In this document: piece by piece, positions 39,201 to 51,575 of the stretch
Numbering within the stretch: the stretch's first letter is position 1
Layout: every line of letters begins with the position of its first letter
DNA from: Dillenia suffruticosa
Taxonomy: Eukaryota > Streptophyta > Magnoliopsida > Dilleniales > Dilleniaceae
Length of the DNA stretch: 64,000 nucleotides
Direction of reading: 5' to 3'
Assembly (NCBI GenBank): GCA_033439265.1
Contig: JAVTVX010000031.1
Coordinates: 14,545,001-14,609,000 of the forward strand
Translations under genes and position numbers: made by a program
The notes under the pieces: model-generated
Database searches by the model: none
What the model saw: only the letters and a program-made list of their open reading frames with translations
Told to the model about the DNA's origin: nothing

Positions 39201-42200
39201 GAAAAATAACAAGCATAGCTTTAAAAAGTCAATGCATTTAAAGAAGGAATATAAATTAAATTATTCCTTTTAAAGAGAAATCTAATTTGTCTGATTGAGA
39301 ACGAATCTAAATCAAATTGAATTTTTTTGATAGAAAAAGTAAATTGGTTTAAATTTGGAGAGAGAAAACAAACTAAAATTACTTTTGTGGAGTACGAAAA
39401 CTAATGTATTTAATTTGAAAAGGAGAAAAATACAAATAGAATTTCTTTTTTAGGTAGAGAGAACGAAAAACTAAATTCATAGTTTTAGAAAAAGAAAACT
39501 AATATATTTAGTTTAAGAAAGTTGATAATTCATATTTGGTTTTTTTTTTAAGAGTGAAGGACAATAGTTAGATTATAGAGGTGTAAAGTTTACCCATGAT
39601 TTAATGTTATTACCAAACATAAAGAAGGAAAAAAATATTCCCCATTATTATTTTCCCATCTAACCCTTTACACTATACCTACTCTAACTTAGCCCTTGCA
39701 GCAAAGATAAATCCCTTCAAGGTCGTGTTCAAGATCAAGTGTGTAAGGTACTTTCCTACAAAAGCCCAAATAGGGAAACAACAAACCAAGTTTTTGTTAG
39801 GGAAAAATGAACCACTAAAGCTGGATTCACACCTTCACTAAACCCTTCACGGATTCTGACAGCCAATATACCAATCTAAAAGGTAGAAATAAATTAAGTA
39901 GCATAATTATAAGAGCATCCAGTTCTTAAAAAGCGGGGGACTATGCTCCTGCAGTTGATCTTTACTATAAAGTGGGAGAATATCCTAGCCAATTGAAGGA
40001 AAAGACAGTATATCACTCCAAATAGGATGTGATACAAGAGGGAAAGATAATAGCATGACGCACAAGTAGGACAAAATCCATTCAGGATTTGTCCAATTTT
40101 CTTACCATGTGCTAAACTTGTAGAGAATGCAAGCAACTTTTTTGCTAGGCTCTTAGGAATCATACTTAGTCACAATATCAGTTTAAAAAGTAGATTTTTG
40201 TCAATAAATTTGTCAGAGGCATACACAACCATGCTTCTAATATAAAGTGACCAAGGCCAAAAGCATAAAATAGTTCCAAATACCGATCTCCAGGGTGCGA
40301 TACCAACATGGTAACATTATTCCTAGAAATGGAAAAATTGCATGAATACAGATTTTCTACCTAAAAGGCTCAACAACGTGGCATTCGCTTCTAAAGCTAT
40401 AAGTGCCATGGAACCATACTTCAGGCACAAAAGAGGCCATTGAACTGTGCATATTGAAAGAATAAGAATAAAGTAACATTGCAAATTTATTGAACTAAAA
40501 GTACAATTAATCCCACTCACCCATGGTAGATAAGCAGCTGTGAAAGTAAACAGCCCCAAGAAACTCATATGTATAAATGGATTCTGCTTGCTCCATACAT
40601 AAACCTGTGGAACAAAAGGAAAGAAGGCTTACAAATAAGAAATATAGATATGAAGGTAAATAAAAAGAAAAGGATAAATTGCACAGAAATTAGGGGAAAA
40701 ACTGACCATCATGAATGTCAATGAATTGCTAAGAAAGATAATCTTTGCAAAAGATTCTGATACGTAAGGTATCATCCCACCAATAAGAACAATCGCAGTC
40801 AACACAGAAGCCCCAAAGAAAAGCATGTAAAAGAAATCAGCTGTCCTTCCTCTGAATGAGTTCTCTTCAAGAAGCTTGCAATATCGCGCTAGGAAGAACA
40901 TGTGAAACAGAAAGTCCAAATCTGGCAATTTAAAAAAAGAACATCAGCACCAAACAAATCTAAGATACATGAATTCGAAACGACAACCTAAAAACATCAT
41001 CCATAGATAACATAGAAGTTAAAACAGAGCTCAGTGTCAATTTATTCCTAGATGAGGCCCAAGATGATGGAGTAAGGTGTTCTAATTATTTTTTTAACTT
41101 AACAGAACTGATTGAAATAAATTAAGCTTCTTGCCAACTCCCAATATCCAAGAAGAATAGAAGGGGATATACTTCCAAACCTTGTGAGACAAAGAACTCA
41201 ATGTATGTAGAATCAGATACCATCTTCTGTGTGGCGTGCATGACCAAATTAAATGTAATGAAGAACTGAATCAAAAACACAAACAATGCTGACAAAACCA
41301 TTTCACCATACACATGATGAACAGGTAAGAACTCATTCTACTAAGATAATCCACAGTATTGCACACCATCAAGGAGCAAAATACAACAATCTATAGCTCC
41401 TAAAGACACATTCATAATGAAAAAAAAAAATTAGACCCTCAATTACAATGCTCTTTTTATGAGGTCATTATTAAGCTCACCAGCTACATGTCTTCTTTTT
41501 TCTTTTTCTTTTTTTGTTTGGGGGGGGGGGGTTGGGGTGATTAAAAGGGTGGAGAGGGCAAACCTATTAGAGGCTCAATTACGGTTCTCTTTTTCATGAG
41601 GTCATTATTAGGTACACCTGCTGCAATTTTTTTTTTTTTTTACTGATTAAATGGGTGGGAAAAGGGGGGCAGCACAGGCATTACCACAAGGGCACCCATC
41701 ACATCCCTACCAAAGTGCTACTGATTCAACACCCAACAGCAAGGTGTGTGGTTCGTGAACTACTACTGCGGTTAGAACTAGCGACTTTGCACTATCTGTT
41801 CAATTGATCGACTTCTAAAAAATGGATTAAATTAATAAATCACAAATCTCCCCAATCCCCTAAGAAAAGCAAAATGGAAAATTATGCAGGACATCCTAAT
41901 ATAGAATCACTTGAATAGAACAGATTTTATCTCCATTCTTTATAATACAAAGAAAGACAAAGTTCATCACTGTCCAGACAGAAACATCAATCGCACTTTA
42001 ATTTAAGTTCTAAACTTTAAATTTAAGCACCCATTTTGCGGAAGTAAAGGAAATTGGTGATAAGACGCCAGAATTGATACTGCTTCACCACAAGCTTAGG
42101 GTTTAGATACAAATGGTATGGAGAAATAATCTGCCAAAACAAAAAACAAAAAAACAAAGAGACTCTATTAGCTTGAATTTTGAGATACGAACGACAAATT

Positions 42201-42437
42201 AAGATTTCCCAATCTTCAAATCCAAGTTAAGGGGATTCTCAATTCCCTCGAACCAATCAAATTCAAAACCGAAATTCAGCACCCCAAATTAAAAGGGCAA
42301 TAACCCTAGAGAGAGAGAGAGAGAGGGATGATACATACATCGAGAGAGCAACCGATGGTGGTGACGACAGCAGCAGTAAGATAGGAACGAGTGATGATCG
42401 GCATTTGCTTGTACCATTCTTCCACTGCTTGAGCCAT
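30225..42437 (-). CDS. DER2: Derlin-2-type ER-associated degradation protein
   Basis: Six minus-strand exons join to 244 residues: 42437-42339, 42130-42031, 40921-40707, 40604-40521, 36401-36348 and 30407-30225, all with GT-AG junctions. The product begins MAQAVEEWYKQMPIITRSYL and contains YQFWRLITNFLYF, LDFLFHMFFLARYCKLLEE, FRGRTADFFYMLFFGASVL, IFLSNSLTFMM and FLGLFTFTAAYLPW. It ends with GHAYYFLEDVYPQMTGRRPL and ARPANIRFAPPPVDEVHQD. These are the hallmark blocks of plant Derlin-2, a rhomboid-fold ER membrane protein that helps retrotranslocate misfolded proteins for ERAD (family knowledge). The length equals the usual 244 aa. Introns 4 (4.1 kb) and 5 (5.9 kb) are unusually long because they hold a tandem array and a LINE. 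A (GA)n tract lies upstream of the start, in the presumed leader. No disruption is visible. Confidence 0.96.
33072..33162. repeat. 49-bp tandem duplication in the LINE endonuclease region
   Basis: TAAAAGATAATTTTAGGAGG at 33072 recurs with three changes at 33121, together with the following GATTTAGATGAATT. It shifts the endonuclease frame. Confidence 0.85.
34341..34916. repeat. 288-bp direct duplication inside the LINE reverse transcriptase
   Basis: Copy 1 spans 34341-34628 and copy 2 spans 34629-34916. Both contain the LYKN..DIQDCS.YREIKL segment through the FIDLEKAYE/D segment. The unit is 96 codons long and so frame-preserving. The copies differ at scattered sites, so the duplication is not recent. 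RTE elements normally have one such segment. Confidence 0.9.
38696..39200. repeat. Degenerate ~122-bp tandem array in Derlin intron 4
   Basis: A TAGTTTTAgAGAGAAA..CTAAATTT motif recurs at 38696, 38821, 38943 and 39063, spacing about 120-125. Each is followed by a run of A-rich blocks containing GAGAGAAAA and TTAAAATnAAT. Weaker copies continue to about 39540. It has no coding potential. Confidence 0.75.
41430..41850. repeat. Local direct repeat and low-complexity block in Derlin intron 2
   Basis: A TTATGAGGTCATTATTAAGC..ACC segment at about 41458 recurs, diverged, at about 41595, each followed by a T-rich tract and a G-run. The rest (41660-41820) is unclassified single-copy-looking sequence. 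Confidence 0.5.
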
Positions 42438-42573
42438 TCAAATTTCACCAAATCACGAACAAAAACCCACAAACAAAATAAACCCTAATTTGGCTAAACC
42501 AATACGCCCCGAGAATCCGAACAAACCAAAGACAAGTTTCGAATTCCTTCACAGTCGAAAGAAGAAGAATTGG

Positions 42574-42579
<6 letters not shown>

Positions 42580-42611
<32 letters not shown>
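42580..42611. repeat. (GA)n tract upstream of the Derlin start
   Basis: Sixteen GA units (TC on the coding strand), about 145 bp upstream of the Derlin ATG, probably in its 5' leader or core promoter. Confidence 0.9.
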
Positions 42612-42614
<3 letters not shown>

Positions 42615-42859
42615 AGAACCTATGTTCGTATCGTATGTAGACACAGCTCAGGATTTTCTCTCCTAATCATGAAGAGCGAGTAAAGGACGAACCACGCGAG
42701 TTTTGTAGCGTTTGGATGACACGACCTAAGTGACCACATGTGAGATGATCTGACCAATCGGGTGATGGCACCTATGAATCCGATTGGTTCACTCCTAAGT
42801 AGGTTGAATGCGTTTCTAGTTTTACTCAAAATTAAAGGTAAACCAGCCCCATCCATCTT

Positions 42860-45800
42860 GATTCTTCTCCTTTAATTTAATTTAAATAAAATCTTAATCA
42901 TAGAATAAAAAAATTTAATAATTTATATTTTAAAATTATTTTTAATTAAGAAATTTTAACCCTTTATATTAATATTGCTCAAGATTAATTTGAAAATGAT
43001 ATGTACATGACGTTAGTTTCATATTTTCATGATTTTGTCTTACTCATTAATCAGTAATATTTAAACTAATTTTGAAATAGGGATTAATTATAATTTTAAT
43101 TGCAAAATTATGATTTCATCTTGAATTTGGATAATTTTTTAAAGAAATTAAAAATTTATATTAGAGAAAAATATGAATGTATTTATAATTATAATTTTAG
43201 GAAATAAGATTATAATTTTAAACAAGTCAAAAATATTTGGGATTAAAAGTTTTAGAGTTGAGGAGAGAGCGCAGGGAAAAGCAAAAACCAAGAGCTCTAG
43301 CCCTAGTCATTTTGTAATAAATCTGAATACAACTATATATATATATATATATATAAGAATATGTTTGGAAATCAGATCCATATATCTCACTTAAAAAATA
43401 AAAAGTAAAAAACACAAACCAACTCGACCCAGATTGATCGGTTCAAGGACCAAGTTATACCATTTGATAAATACTTGATGTCATCTTTCTTTCATTGTAT
43501 ATTTTTTAGGATGAAAATGACAATTGTTATCTGATTTCATTTTTATTCAAATAAAATAATATCTTCTTAAATCGTTATTTCAAAAAAAAAATATAAGATA
43601 AGATAAGAAAAAAACAAAGAGGTGAATAGGCATAAACCTTCTTAATGTGACCAAATATTTCTAAATATATGAAAACTAATTTTTTTTTTCCTTGGCAATG
43701 AGAAGTGAGTAGAGTTAAAATTGAAAACTTTAGCTCATATTATAAGTTAAAACCGCTAAAATAACTATTTAGTATAAATTTTTTCTTGGAATTGAATCAT
43801 ATCCATTTCATCACTGAATAGGTTATCACATTATTGATGAGAAGTCTTCTTGAAATCTAAAATACTTGTTTGGTAGTTTTTTTTTTTTTTTATCAATTTC
43901 TCTTTTCCTTATAAGGAAAAATTTTATTAAATAAAATTTTTTTCTTTTTAAAAATAGTTTTTTATAAAAAAAATAGAAAAAGTAATTTTAAATAAAAACC
44001 TCTTGAGATAAGTTTCTTTTTCTCCTTTTTTATTTTTTTATATTCTCATTTAAATAATATAAAATTTCAAATATATCTGTCTATCACAGTCAACTCTCGT
44101 CTCTTATAGATTTGGGCTCTTCCTTTTTCCAAAGTAGAAACCATATCTTATCTTTCATCTTTTCTTCTTTAGGTTTTCTCTCTCTCTCTTCTAATTATCC
44201 CACACTTGCAAACATATGACCTAATTTTGATAATATATATAGATATATGAATTTTAATTAATCGATGATGAAGAGAAAAAATCATATTTTATGTATATAT
44301 CTTTTATGATAATTTTATTAATAAAATTTATAAAAAAAAAGTTTTATCAAACGGTTTATTTATAAAAAGGAGTATAGAAACAGTTTTTTTGAAAAAAAAA
44401 TATTAAGCAACTTCAAATTTAATTTCAAAGGAATTAATTTTTATTTTTCCTTAAAAGGAGAAGATAAGGAGAGGGAAAAAAAATAACTTTGCCAAACATA
44501 CTTTAAATATGTTCAAAATTTGAAAATTTTACCCAAAATTTTAGAGCAAATCCAAATTTCCATTTAAAATTTTAATAAATATATAAATATATGTTGAACA
44601 AATAATATTTAGTCAAAAATTAACATGCAAAAATATTCCAGGAACATAAGAAAACATATATTATTATAACTAATATGAAGGCCAATATAAATAAATAAGA
44701 ATAGCTATCCAAAGATTTAATGAAGAAAATCACACTAACTAGTGTTGGTTGATTGATTGCGTCTTCTTTCCAATGAGTTTCGTTGTTAATTAACGATAGA
44801 AATATTCCTTTTATCATATATTTTGCAACAAATAGCGACGATAATTTTAGTCATGGATAATCTCTAAGTTTTTTTTTTTTTTTTTGAGAAGTGGATGCCT
44901 TGGATAAGTTACTTCATTTTATTTTTCTCTCTCAAAAAAGTCATGATTGTTATTTTCTTTCACAAATATTCAATAAGATTACAAGGCTGAGAATCGGATC
45001 AAAAAGAGTAATGAGCATAATCGAATATTGTAGCACTAAGGTCAACCTAAAATTATGAGTAAAAAACCTACTAAAACACATATATATTTATACCATCATT
45101 CATTGACGCAGTTAGTCAAGGGAGTTGCGTCTCGTCTTCATGCCTAAATTCAAGTTAGTATGGGAACGAGAAAAAACCAATATTGAGAGACCTCCCACAA
45201 AGCAGACTTTATAACGGATGGTTCAAATTTAATCGAGATAAAATTTTAGATACTAGGCGGTAACGAAACTAAAGTACCAAAATATATATAAGAAAAAATG
45301 TATTTGAGATAAAAATTAAATAAAAAGGTATTTAATTTTTTTTTTTTAAAGTTATTAAGGAAACTAGAATATGATGAACATAGTGACGGTAGGATTATCT
45401 TCGATAACCTTTTAGACCGGTGAAAAAGTTCCAAAGGTTATGTTTGGTTAGCATTCAAATATTTGTCGACACATTTTTATTTTTGAAAAAAATTAGGGAT
45501 AGGTTTTTTTATTAAACACATTATAATTTTTTGGGGGAGGAATATTATTTTAGGTTATATTTTTTATGTTTGGTATATAATTATCCATATTGTTGACTTC
45601 ACTTAACAGAATAAAATCACTTATCATATAAAGAAACTTAACAGAATAAAATCACTTATCATATAAAGAAGATAATTATGTAAGGCTATATACGATATAA
45701 AATAAAATATTAGGATTTTGAGACTTTGAAAGCCAGGACTTATTAGTTTATTTGAATGTGTTTACGTGAAACTAGGCTTTAAAAGGGCAAATAAGTCTGG

Positions 45801-46500
45801 AATGGACTTTTCCAACAGGTGAGATTGAAATTAGATTTTGGCCTAATCATGGTAAGAAATCAATTTTTACAATACGATCCTTGCTTACAAAGCCTAACCC
45901 AACTGACGACCAATAGTCTAGTGAAATAAGATATTAGATTTTTTAATCAAATCATGAATTCAGAATTTATGAATGAAAAAAACTACGGTGGAAAAATCAT
46001 TTCATAAATAAAATTTATATATACATTCGAATCAAATTAATTAAAATATTATTTCAGATGATGATGAGAGGAAAAAAAATAAGCCTGACCCAGCCAATTT
46101 CCATATGTAGTTGTGAGGAAGAAAGTCCGAAAGGGGTTCCAGGAAAGGATAATTTTTTGGGAGGACACCCTCGTGCTTCTTCTCATTCACCATTGGCTTT
46201 CCTGATGATAAGAACTTAATTACTCCATTGCCTTATTTATCAATTGTAAAAGGATTCATAAGGGATAAATATAGTTCATTAGTCTCCTTATACAACATGT
46301 TTCTTAATTATAACATTAACACTTCCTGCCATATAAACCATGTGATTTTTTTAATTTTTATTTTTGGTTACTCGCATAAATCATGTGATAATTGATTTTT
46401 CAATATAAAAAAGGAAAATAAAAATTTTTCTTCTATAGAAGAAATTAAATCAAAATAAGTAGTTAATATATATTTCCTTTGATCTTGTATTTGTGAGGAA
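42860..46500. other. AT-rich intergenic region
   Basis: No gene recognised. It contains a short (TA)n run near 43333, the dispersed repeat at 43863-44501 and a 35-bp tandem duplication (ACTTAACAGAATAAAATC..., about 45602-45671). Open frames here are short and low complexity. Confidence 0.6.
43863..44501 (-). repeat. Dispersed AT-rich repeat, short copy
   Basis: About 640 bp, the inverted and shorter relative of 12372-13420. Ends are TACTTGTTTGGTAG at the left and, reverse-complemented, GTATGTTTGGCAAAG at the right, suggesting short imperfect terminal inverted repeats of a MITE. The ~100-bp tandem array of the long copy is represented here by about one unit (AAATTTCAAATATATCTGTC near 44062). 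No target duplication could be fixed. Confidence 0.55.
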
Positions 46501-46532
46501 GCACCAAAGAATCCATTGAATGCTTGCTCTCT

Positions 46533-46540
46533 TATAAATA
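46533..46540 (+). promoter_or_regulatory. TATA box of the plantacyanin gene
   Basis: TATAAATA lies 77 bp upstream of the ATG. A start of transcription about 30 bp downstream would give a leader of roughly 45 bases. Confidence 0.75.
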
Positions 46541-46616
46541 TCCAAGTGTTGAACCCATTTCAAGCATCACAAATTCTACTCTAGCATTTTTTTTCTTGGG
46601 ATTTGGAAATCATAAG

Positions 46617-47102
46617 ATGGCTTACCAAGGAAGAGGCAATTCATTCAAGGCTCTAGCCATAGCCACCATTCTTCTTGTTTCTCTAGCACTCCACTTGAAG
46701 ACTGCTCAAGCCACTGATTATATTGTTGGTGATGATAAAGGCTGGGGTTTTGGTGTCGAAGGGTGGGAGAAGGGGAAAAGTTTCAAAGCCGGCGATAATC
46801 TTAGTAAGTTTTAGTTAGAAAATTTGTAATTATGTGCTTGCAATTCTATTAAAATCATTGATCCTATGGTTAAATTAATGACTTTGTGTTCTTATGATGC
46901 AGTATTCAAGTACAATCCTCAAAACCATGATGTGGTTAAGGATGATGCCGATGGATACGATGCTTGTATGCCGTCACCAAACTCACCCATATTTACCAGT
47001 GGAAACGATAAAGTCACATTATCAAAAGGATCTAATTATTTCTTCTGTACTTTCCCAGACCATTGTGAAAGGGGTATGAAGATTGAAGCTATAGCTTCTT
47101 AG
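46617..47102 (+). CDS. Plantacyanin / basic blue protein (phytocyanin)
   Basis: Two exons (46617-46803 and 46903-47102, GTAAGT donor and GCAG acceptor) encode 128 residues. Residues 1 to about 32 form a secretion signal (charged start, then ATILLVSLALHL) with probable cleavage after AQA. The mature part follows the phytocyanin pattern: YIVGDDKGWGF, then FKAGDNLIFKYNPQNHDVV, then the C-terminal copper site. Type 1 copper ligands are H71, C111, H116 and M121, and the expected disulfide is C84-C117. Met as the axial ligand and a mature length near 96 place it with plantacyanins rather than stellacyanins. There is no GPI-anchor tail, so a secreted apoplastic protein is expected. FPDHC replaces the usual FPGHC. 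The intron position is typical of the family. A polyadenylation-like AATAAA lies at 47148. It appears intact. In vivo role unknown. Confidence 0.95.
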
Positions 47103-47159
47103 TATATTTATTATTATTATTAAAAAAATATATGCAAAAGCTTTTGGAATAAAATGTTG

Positions 47160-48770
47160 AGACATAAATGATATTGGGCATGTTGTATGTTGAAGGCTAT
47201 TTGGAATAAATACCTAGCTTGATTCAAGTTCTATCCTTTTGCTAGTAGAGTCAAATTGCTAAAAGTATTTTATTTATTCACAATTTTTAAAATTTTTCTC
47301 ACCCTAATTTTATGAAGTGGAAAATATTCAAAACGAGTTTATTTTTAAAGTGAGTCGAGTCGAGATTTTTTTTTTTAAACACTTATAAACAAATTAAACC
47401 TTTTATTCAAATTCAACTCTTTTGAGAAGTTGTGGCTGCATATCATGTCCGGCAAATTAAATTTAGGAAGCTGAAAACATTCATTTGACCTGTCGCGAAG
47501 GCCTTATTTCTACTACAATCGAACAAGCTCTTCAATGACTTTTTTGGTATAAATCATCGATACAGGAACCATAGCCTCAATTAAATTGATTCAAGTTGGT
47601 TGGAATTATTAACAGACAAAACTCTACAAATATCTATTTTCTTTATACACAAAACTCGAATCCAAAATATTATTTAAGGAACCATAGCCCAACCACTTGA
47701 CCAATTAAGTGTTGGTCTTGTCGATGATTCCTAATTCGCGATAAATTATTTGATCATTAAATTCATTAATTTCTCTCAAAGTCCGAGTTAATTTTATTAC
47801 CAGAAATGAAATTTAGAAAGTATATTGTAGATAATCTAAAATGTTGGGGGAATTTTCTCATGTTTTATTAATATTCTAATGCCACAAAGACTTATGAAAA
47901 AAAATTAATGAAAGAACCAATTTTAGTATAATTCAAAGTAGGCATTAGCCAAAAAAAAATGGTTAATAGACCATTTTTGACAACAACCTAATGGGAGAGA
48001 TATGAAAGGCCATGAAAAATAAGGAGATGCCACTTATTTCAAAAGATAGGCGTTTGAGTTTTCTTTATTTTAATAATTTTAATTTATTTTGGTATATAAT
48101 TAATAAGTTAAAAACTCTAGAGGGATTAATGAATTAATTACAAATTTTATTTTTTAAGAAAATTAAATTAAATTTTCACAAATTTTTCTTTGACATTTTT
48201 GTAATAATATTAATTTCTTTAATTATTGAGATTATAGCTATAATCAATCAGATTTATTTTCATTTTATACCATGATACCATGATACTTTTTTGGTTATAA
48301 AAAGATTTTAGCTCAGAAGTGAATTTAAAAAAACATATTTTATTCAAAATTGATAAGTGATTCAATGTCTAATATGATAAAATTGCATTTCCGCCTCATA
48401 TATTTTGTAATTCATCAAAATATAATTAAAATATTTAAAATAAATAATTACATGATTTTTTTTTATCTTGACCAATCGTGTCCAAGTTATCGGACAACAC
48501 TCTGGGGTCAATTTAAATATTAACTCTTCTGATACTTGTTTTTTCATTCTGAAAATTCAAATTGTTAATTTAGCGTTCTGTCCGTTAACTTATATTAATT
48601 GAATAATTGCATTGTTATACTTTCTAATAGCATATTTTCAAACTCCATTAATTTAGCATACTAGAGTGTCTTTTAAAATCATTATTTAAAAATTAAAAAA
48701 ATAATTATTTAAAAAAAATAAAATTTATTAAATTATATTTTAAAAAGGTAATTTTATTAATTAAAATTAA
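47160..48770. other. AT-rich intergenic region, no gene
   Basis: No domain or structured repeat recognised on either strand. Confidence 0.6.
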
Positions 48771-49499
48771 ATATTCAGTGAGAGTATACAGACACCTCCT
48801 CCGTCCCTACCCGCGCACGCACACATTTTATTCCTGTATTAAAGAAACACTTCGAGACCCACATACCCCATTTCTCAGCTCCCGAATTTCTCCCTCTACA
48901 CAAATGCCGAGAAAACAAAAGAAGAGAAAGACCCAACACACGAAACCCCGAAATGGGTCAATCAGTCGGACAAACTGGGACGGTTTATGCAGAGACTTAA
49001 TGCTAAAGACACTCACAACACTAAATCCAGTGGACTTGATTTTTGGAGCTTCACTTGTATGTCATTCTTGGAGATCCTTGTGTTGGGAAGTCTTATTCGT
49101 GAAGGAAAACAACACCTTTGATTTCACTGTATTGAAGTTCTTGAGTCGTTTTGGAAAAGGTGCTACAGGTTCTGATGTAATGGCTTGGTTGAGAATTTTT
49201 GAGAATGTTATGGAGTCATACCCTGATGTTGATGATGATGGGGTTTGTTCGGTTACTCCCATAATTTTCCCTTATGGGCTTCGTTTGTTTGACAATCATT
49301 TGAGAGTCACGTACTAAATCAAACCTTAAAAAAAAAATTTAAACAATCTCAAGTTAAAAAAATTCAGAAAATAACATCATTTTATCGAGAGTTGGATCCA
49401 CGACACCACGTGACAACATCCAATTGACGGAGGTCACGTGTCGCGTCTTCAAGACTCAACAGTCCGCTTGGCCCCGCCACTCGCGAGCTCCTGGGACCT

Positions 49500-49681
49500 C
49501 TCCCTCTGCTGCCCGCAGTGCTCCTCTCTCCCTCCCTCTCCCGCCCATGACTCTCTCTCTCCCTCCCTCCCTCCCTCCCCCGCCTATGACGCTGCTCCTC
49601 ACCCCCTCCCTCCCCCCGCGGCTCTCTCCCTCCCTCCCTCCCCTGCGGCTCTCTTTCTCCCTCCCCCCGCCGCCCGCGTTA
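49500..49681. repeat. C/T-rich minisatellite, left half
   Basis: Loose units of CTCTCTCCCTCCCTCCC plus CCGCCCATGA or CCGCGG. The same pattern continues at 51199. The open frames (Pro/Leu/Ser-rich) on both strands are repetition artefacts. Confidence 0.85.
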
Positions 49682-49686
49682 CTTCT

Positions 49687-51198
49687 TGATAGAACTTAAA
49701 TGTGTGTAATATTTGTGATTGATTTTGTATTATTTTTGAATAAATATTACACTAATATTTATGTTTTGTAATATTTGATTTAGGAGAAAACTTATTATGA
49801 GAAAAGAATAAAAATAAGTAAAATTGGAGCAATTATGCAAAAATGAAAAATTGGATAGCAATACTCTTTCATTAACACGTGGACATGCAGATTTCAAGAG
49901 ACAAGTAAGAGATTTTGAAGATTTACTATAGTAAAAATTTCCTTTCTCAATTGCACATTCAAGAGAAAATTAGAACGGAATCGAAAATATTGAAAATTTT
50001 GAAAAATTTTATTTCATTCCTAATATTTAGGAAAATGAATTTTTAAAAATATAAATCTCTTACGATATTATCTTTTAGGAAAGTTACTTTTTATTTTATT
50101 TTTATTTAGTAGTAATCTAGGGTTACACCCCTATATATATATAGAAGTGTTTCATATTATTGGGAGACAACTTTTGTATAGTGTGCAGTCCCAAAAGGGC
50201 TGCAGCCGGCAGCACATGGAGGAGATCCACATATCATTTGTCTCGACTTGGAGAGGCACATAATGGTGGAAGAAGGAAGCAACCAAGAAGCACCATGTAT
50301 CCCCAACTTTTTCCTTTAATTTTTATTTATTTAATGAGTTTTCTTTTTACATATTTTGTTTTTAATTTATTTTTCTGGTTGAAAAGTTATTATAATCTTG
50401 ATTTTCAATAATTGTAAAATCTAATTGGGCATATTAATTCAACATATTGTAGTTATTTATTTAATTCATGTATTTCATGGATTATGATTTTCTAGAATTT
50501 ATTGAATTGTGGTCAATATTTAACATATCTAGAATAATCTATAATTAATTAAAACGGTAAATCCGTAATTATTTGTTGGTTTTAATAAAGTGGTAATTGA
50601 CATTCGTGTCATAGAAATAACATTCGTGTCATGGGAATGATATTCGAGTCATGGGAATGACATTCGTGTCATGGGATTAAATGATCTAATTTAAATGAAC
50701 CCGATGTGTGTTTGTTAATTACAATTGAATCTCTCTAAATCTTAATATTGTTGAGACCTTCAATCCTAAAACTTCTCTAGGGTTGACTTTCGATTAGAAA
50801 AATAATTAATGAGCTTCTCTTAATTATTGACGAAATAAAGAGAGATTAGTCGTTGAGCATTTGTCGACGACTTTAACCAATTTATTTATGGTTGTTGAAA
50901 TCTTTAGATAGGTCGATAATCAATCGAATGAAATCAAAGTGGATATAATTCCTTTGACTAGATTTTATTCTTATTGATATTTTCTTTTTTAGTAAGTATT
51001 ATTTATTTGTCTTGTTTTAATTGATTTTGTTGATTTTTTTTATTAGTTTAGTTAAACTCAAAAACTCATATTTTTGTTTTATTTTTGTTTTTTTTAAAAG
51101 AAATAAATCCGTCATTTATTGTGAATTCGACACTACTCACCCTAAACTTCTCTATAGTAAAGTAGGTATTTTATTTTTTGTTATTTGACGACACACCA
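49687..51198. mobile_element. Candidate solo LTR splitting the C/T-rich minisatellite
   Basis: A 1.5 kb AT-rich block with TG...CA termini (TGATAGAACTT at the left, TTTGACGACACACCA at the right) and a near-perfect 5-bp target duplication (CTTCT and CTCCT). The right part (GAATTCGACACTACTCACCC, then AAAGTAGGTATTTTATTTTT) resembles the end of plant Ty3/Gypsy LTRs of the Athila/Tat kind. It contains four 20-bp tandem units (GACATTCGTGTCATGGGAAT, 50599-50680). No internal region is present. It is a fossil; its old age is suggested by the mismatched target repeat. Confidence 0.6.
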
Positions 51199-51575
51199 CT
51201 CCTCTCTCCCTCCCTCCCCCGGCCGTAGTGCTCCTCCCTCTCTCCCTCCCCCGCCCACGGCTTTGCTCCTCTCTCCCTCTCTCCCCCACGGCTATCTCTC
51301 TCTCTCCCTCCCTCCCCCGCCACCTGCGGCCCCTCCCTTCGCCACCCGGGGCTCTCTCCCTCCCTCCCCCGCGGCTCTCTCTCTCTCCCCAACCGTGGCA
51401 CTCCTCTCCCTCTCTCCCTCCCTCACCCGTGGCACTTCTCTTTTTTTCTCCCCCGCGGCACTCCTCCCTCTCCCTCCCTCCCCCACTGCCGCGGAAGCCC
51501 TCCCCTCCCTCCCCCACAGCCACGGGAGCACTCTCCCTCCCTCCCATGGTGGGCTATGTTGTGTCTGTCACAAAC
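51199..51575. repeat. C/T-rich minisatellite, right half
   Basis: Continuation of 49500-49681: CTCTCCCTCCCTCCCCCG units alternating with short GC-rich words (CGCGGC, CCACGGC). It ends just before the candidate F-box exon 2. Confidence 0.85.
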
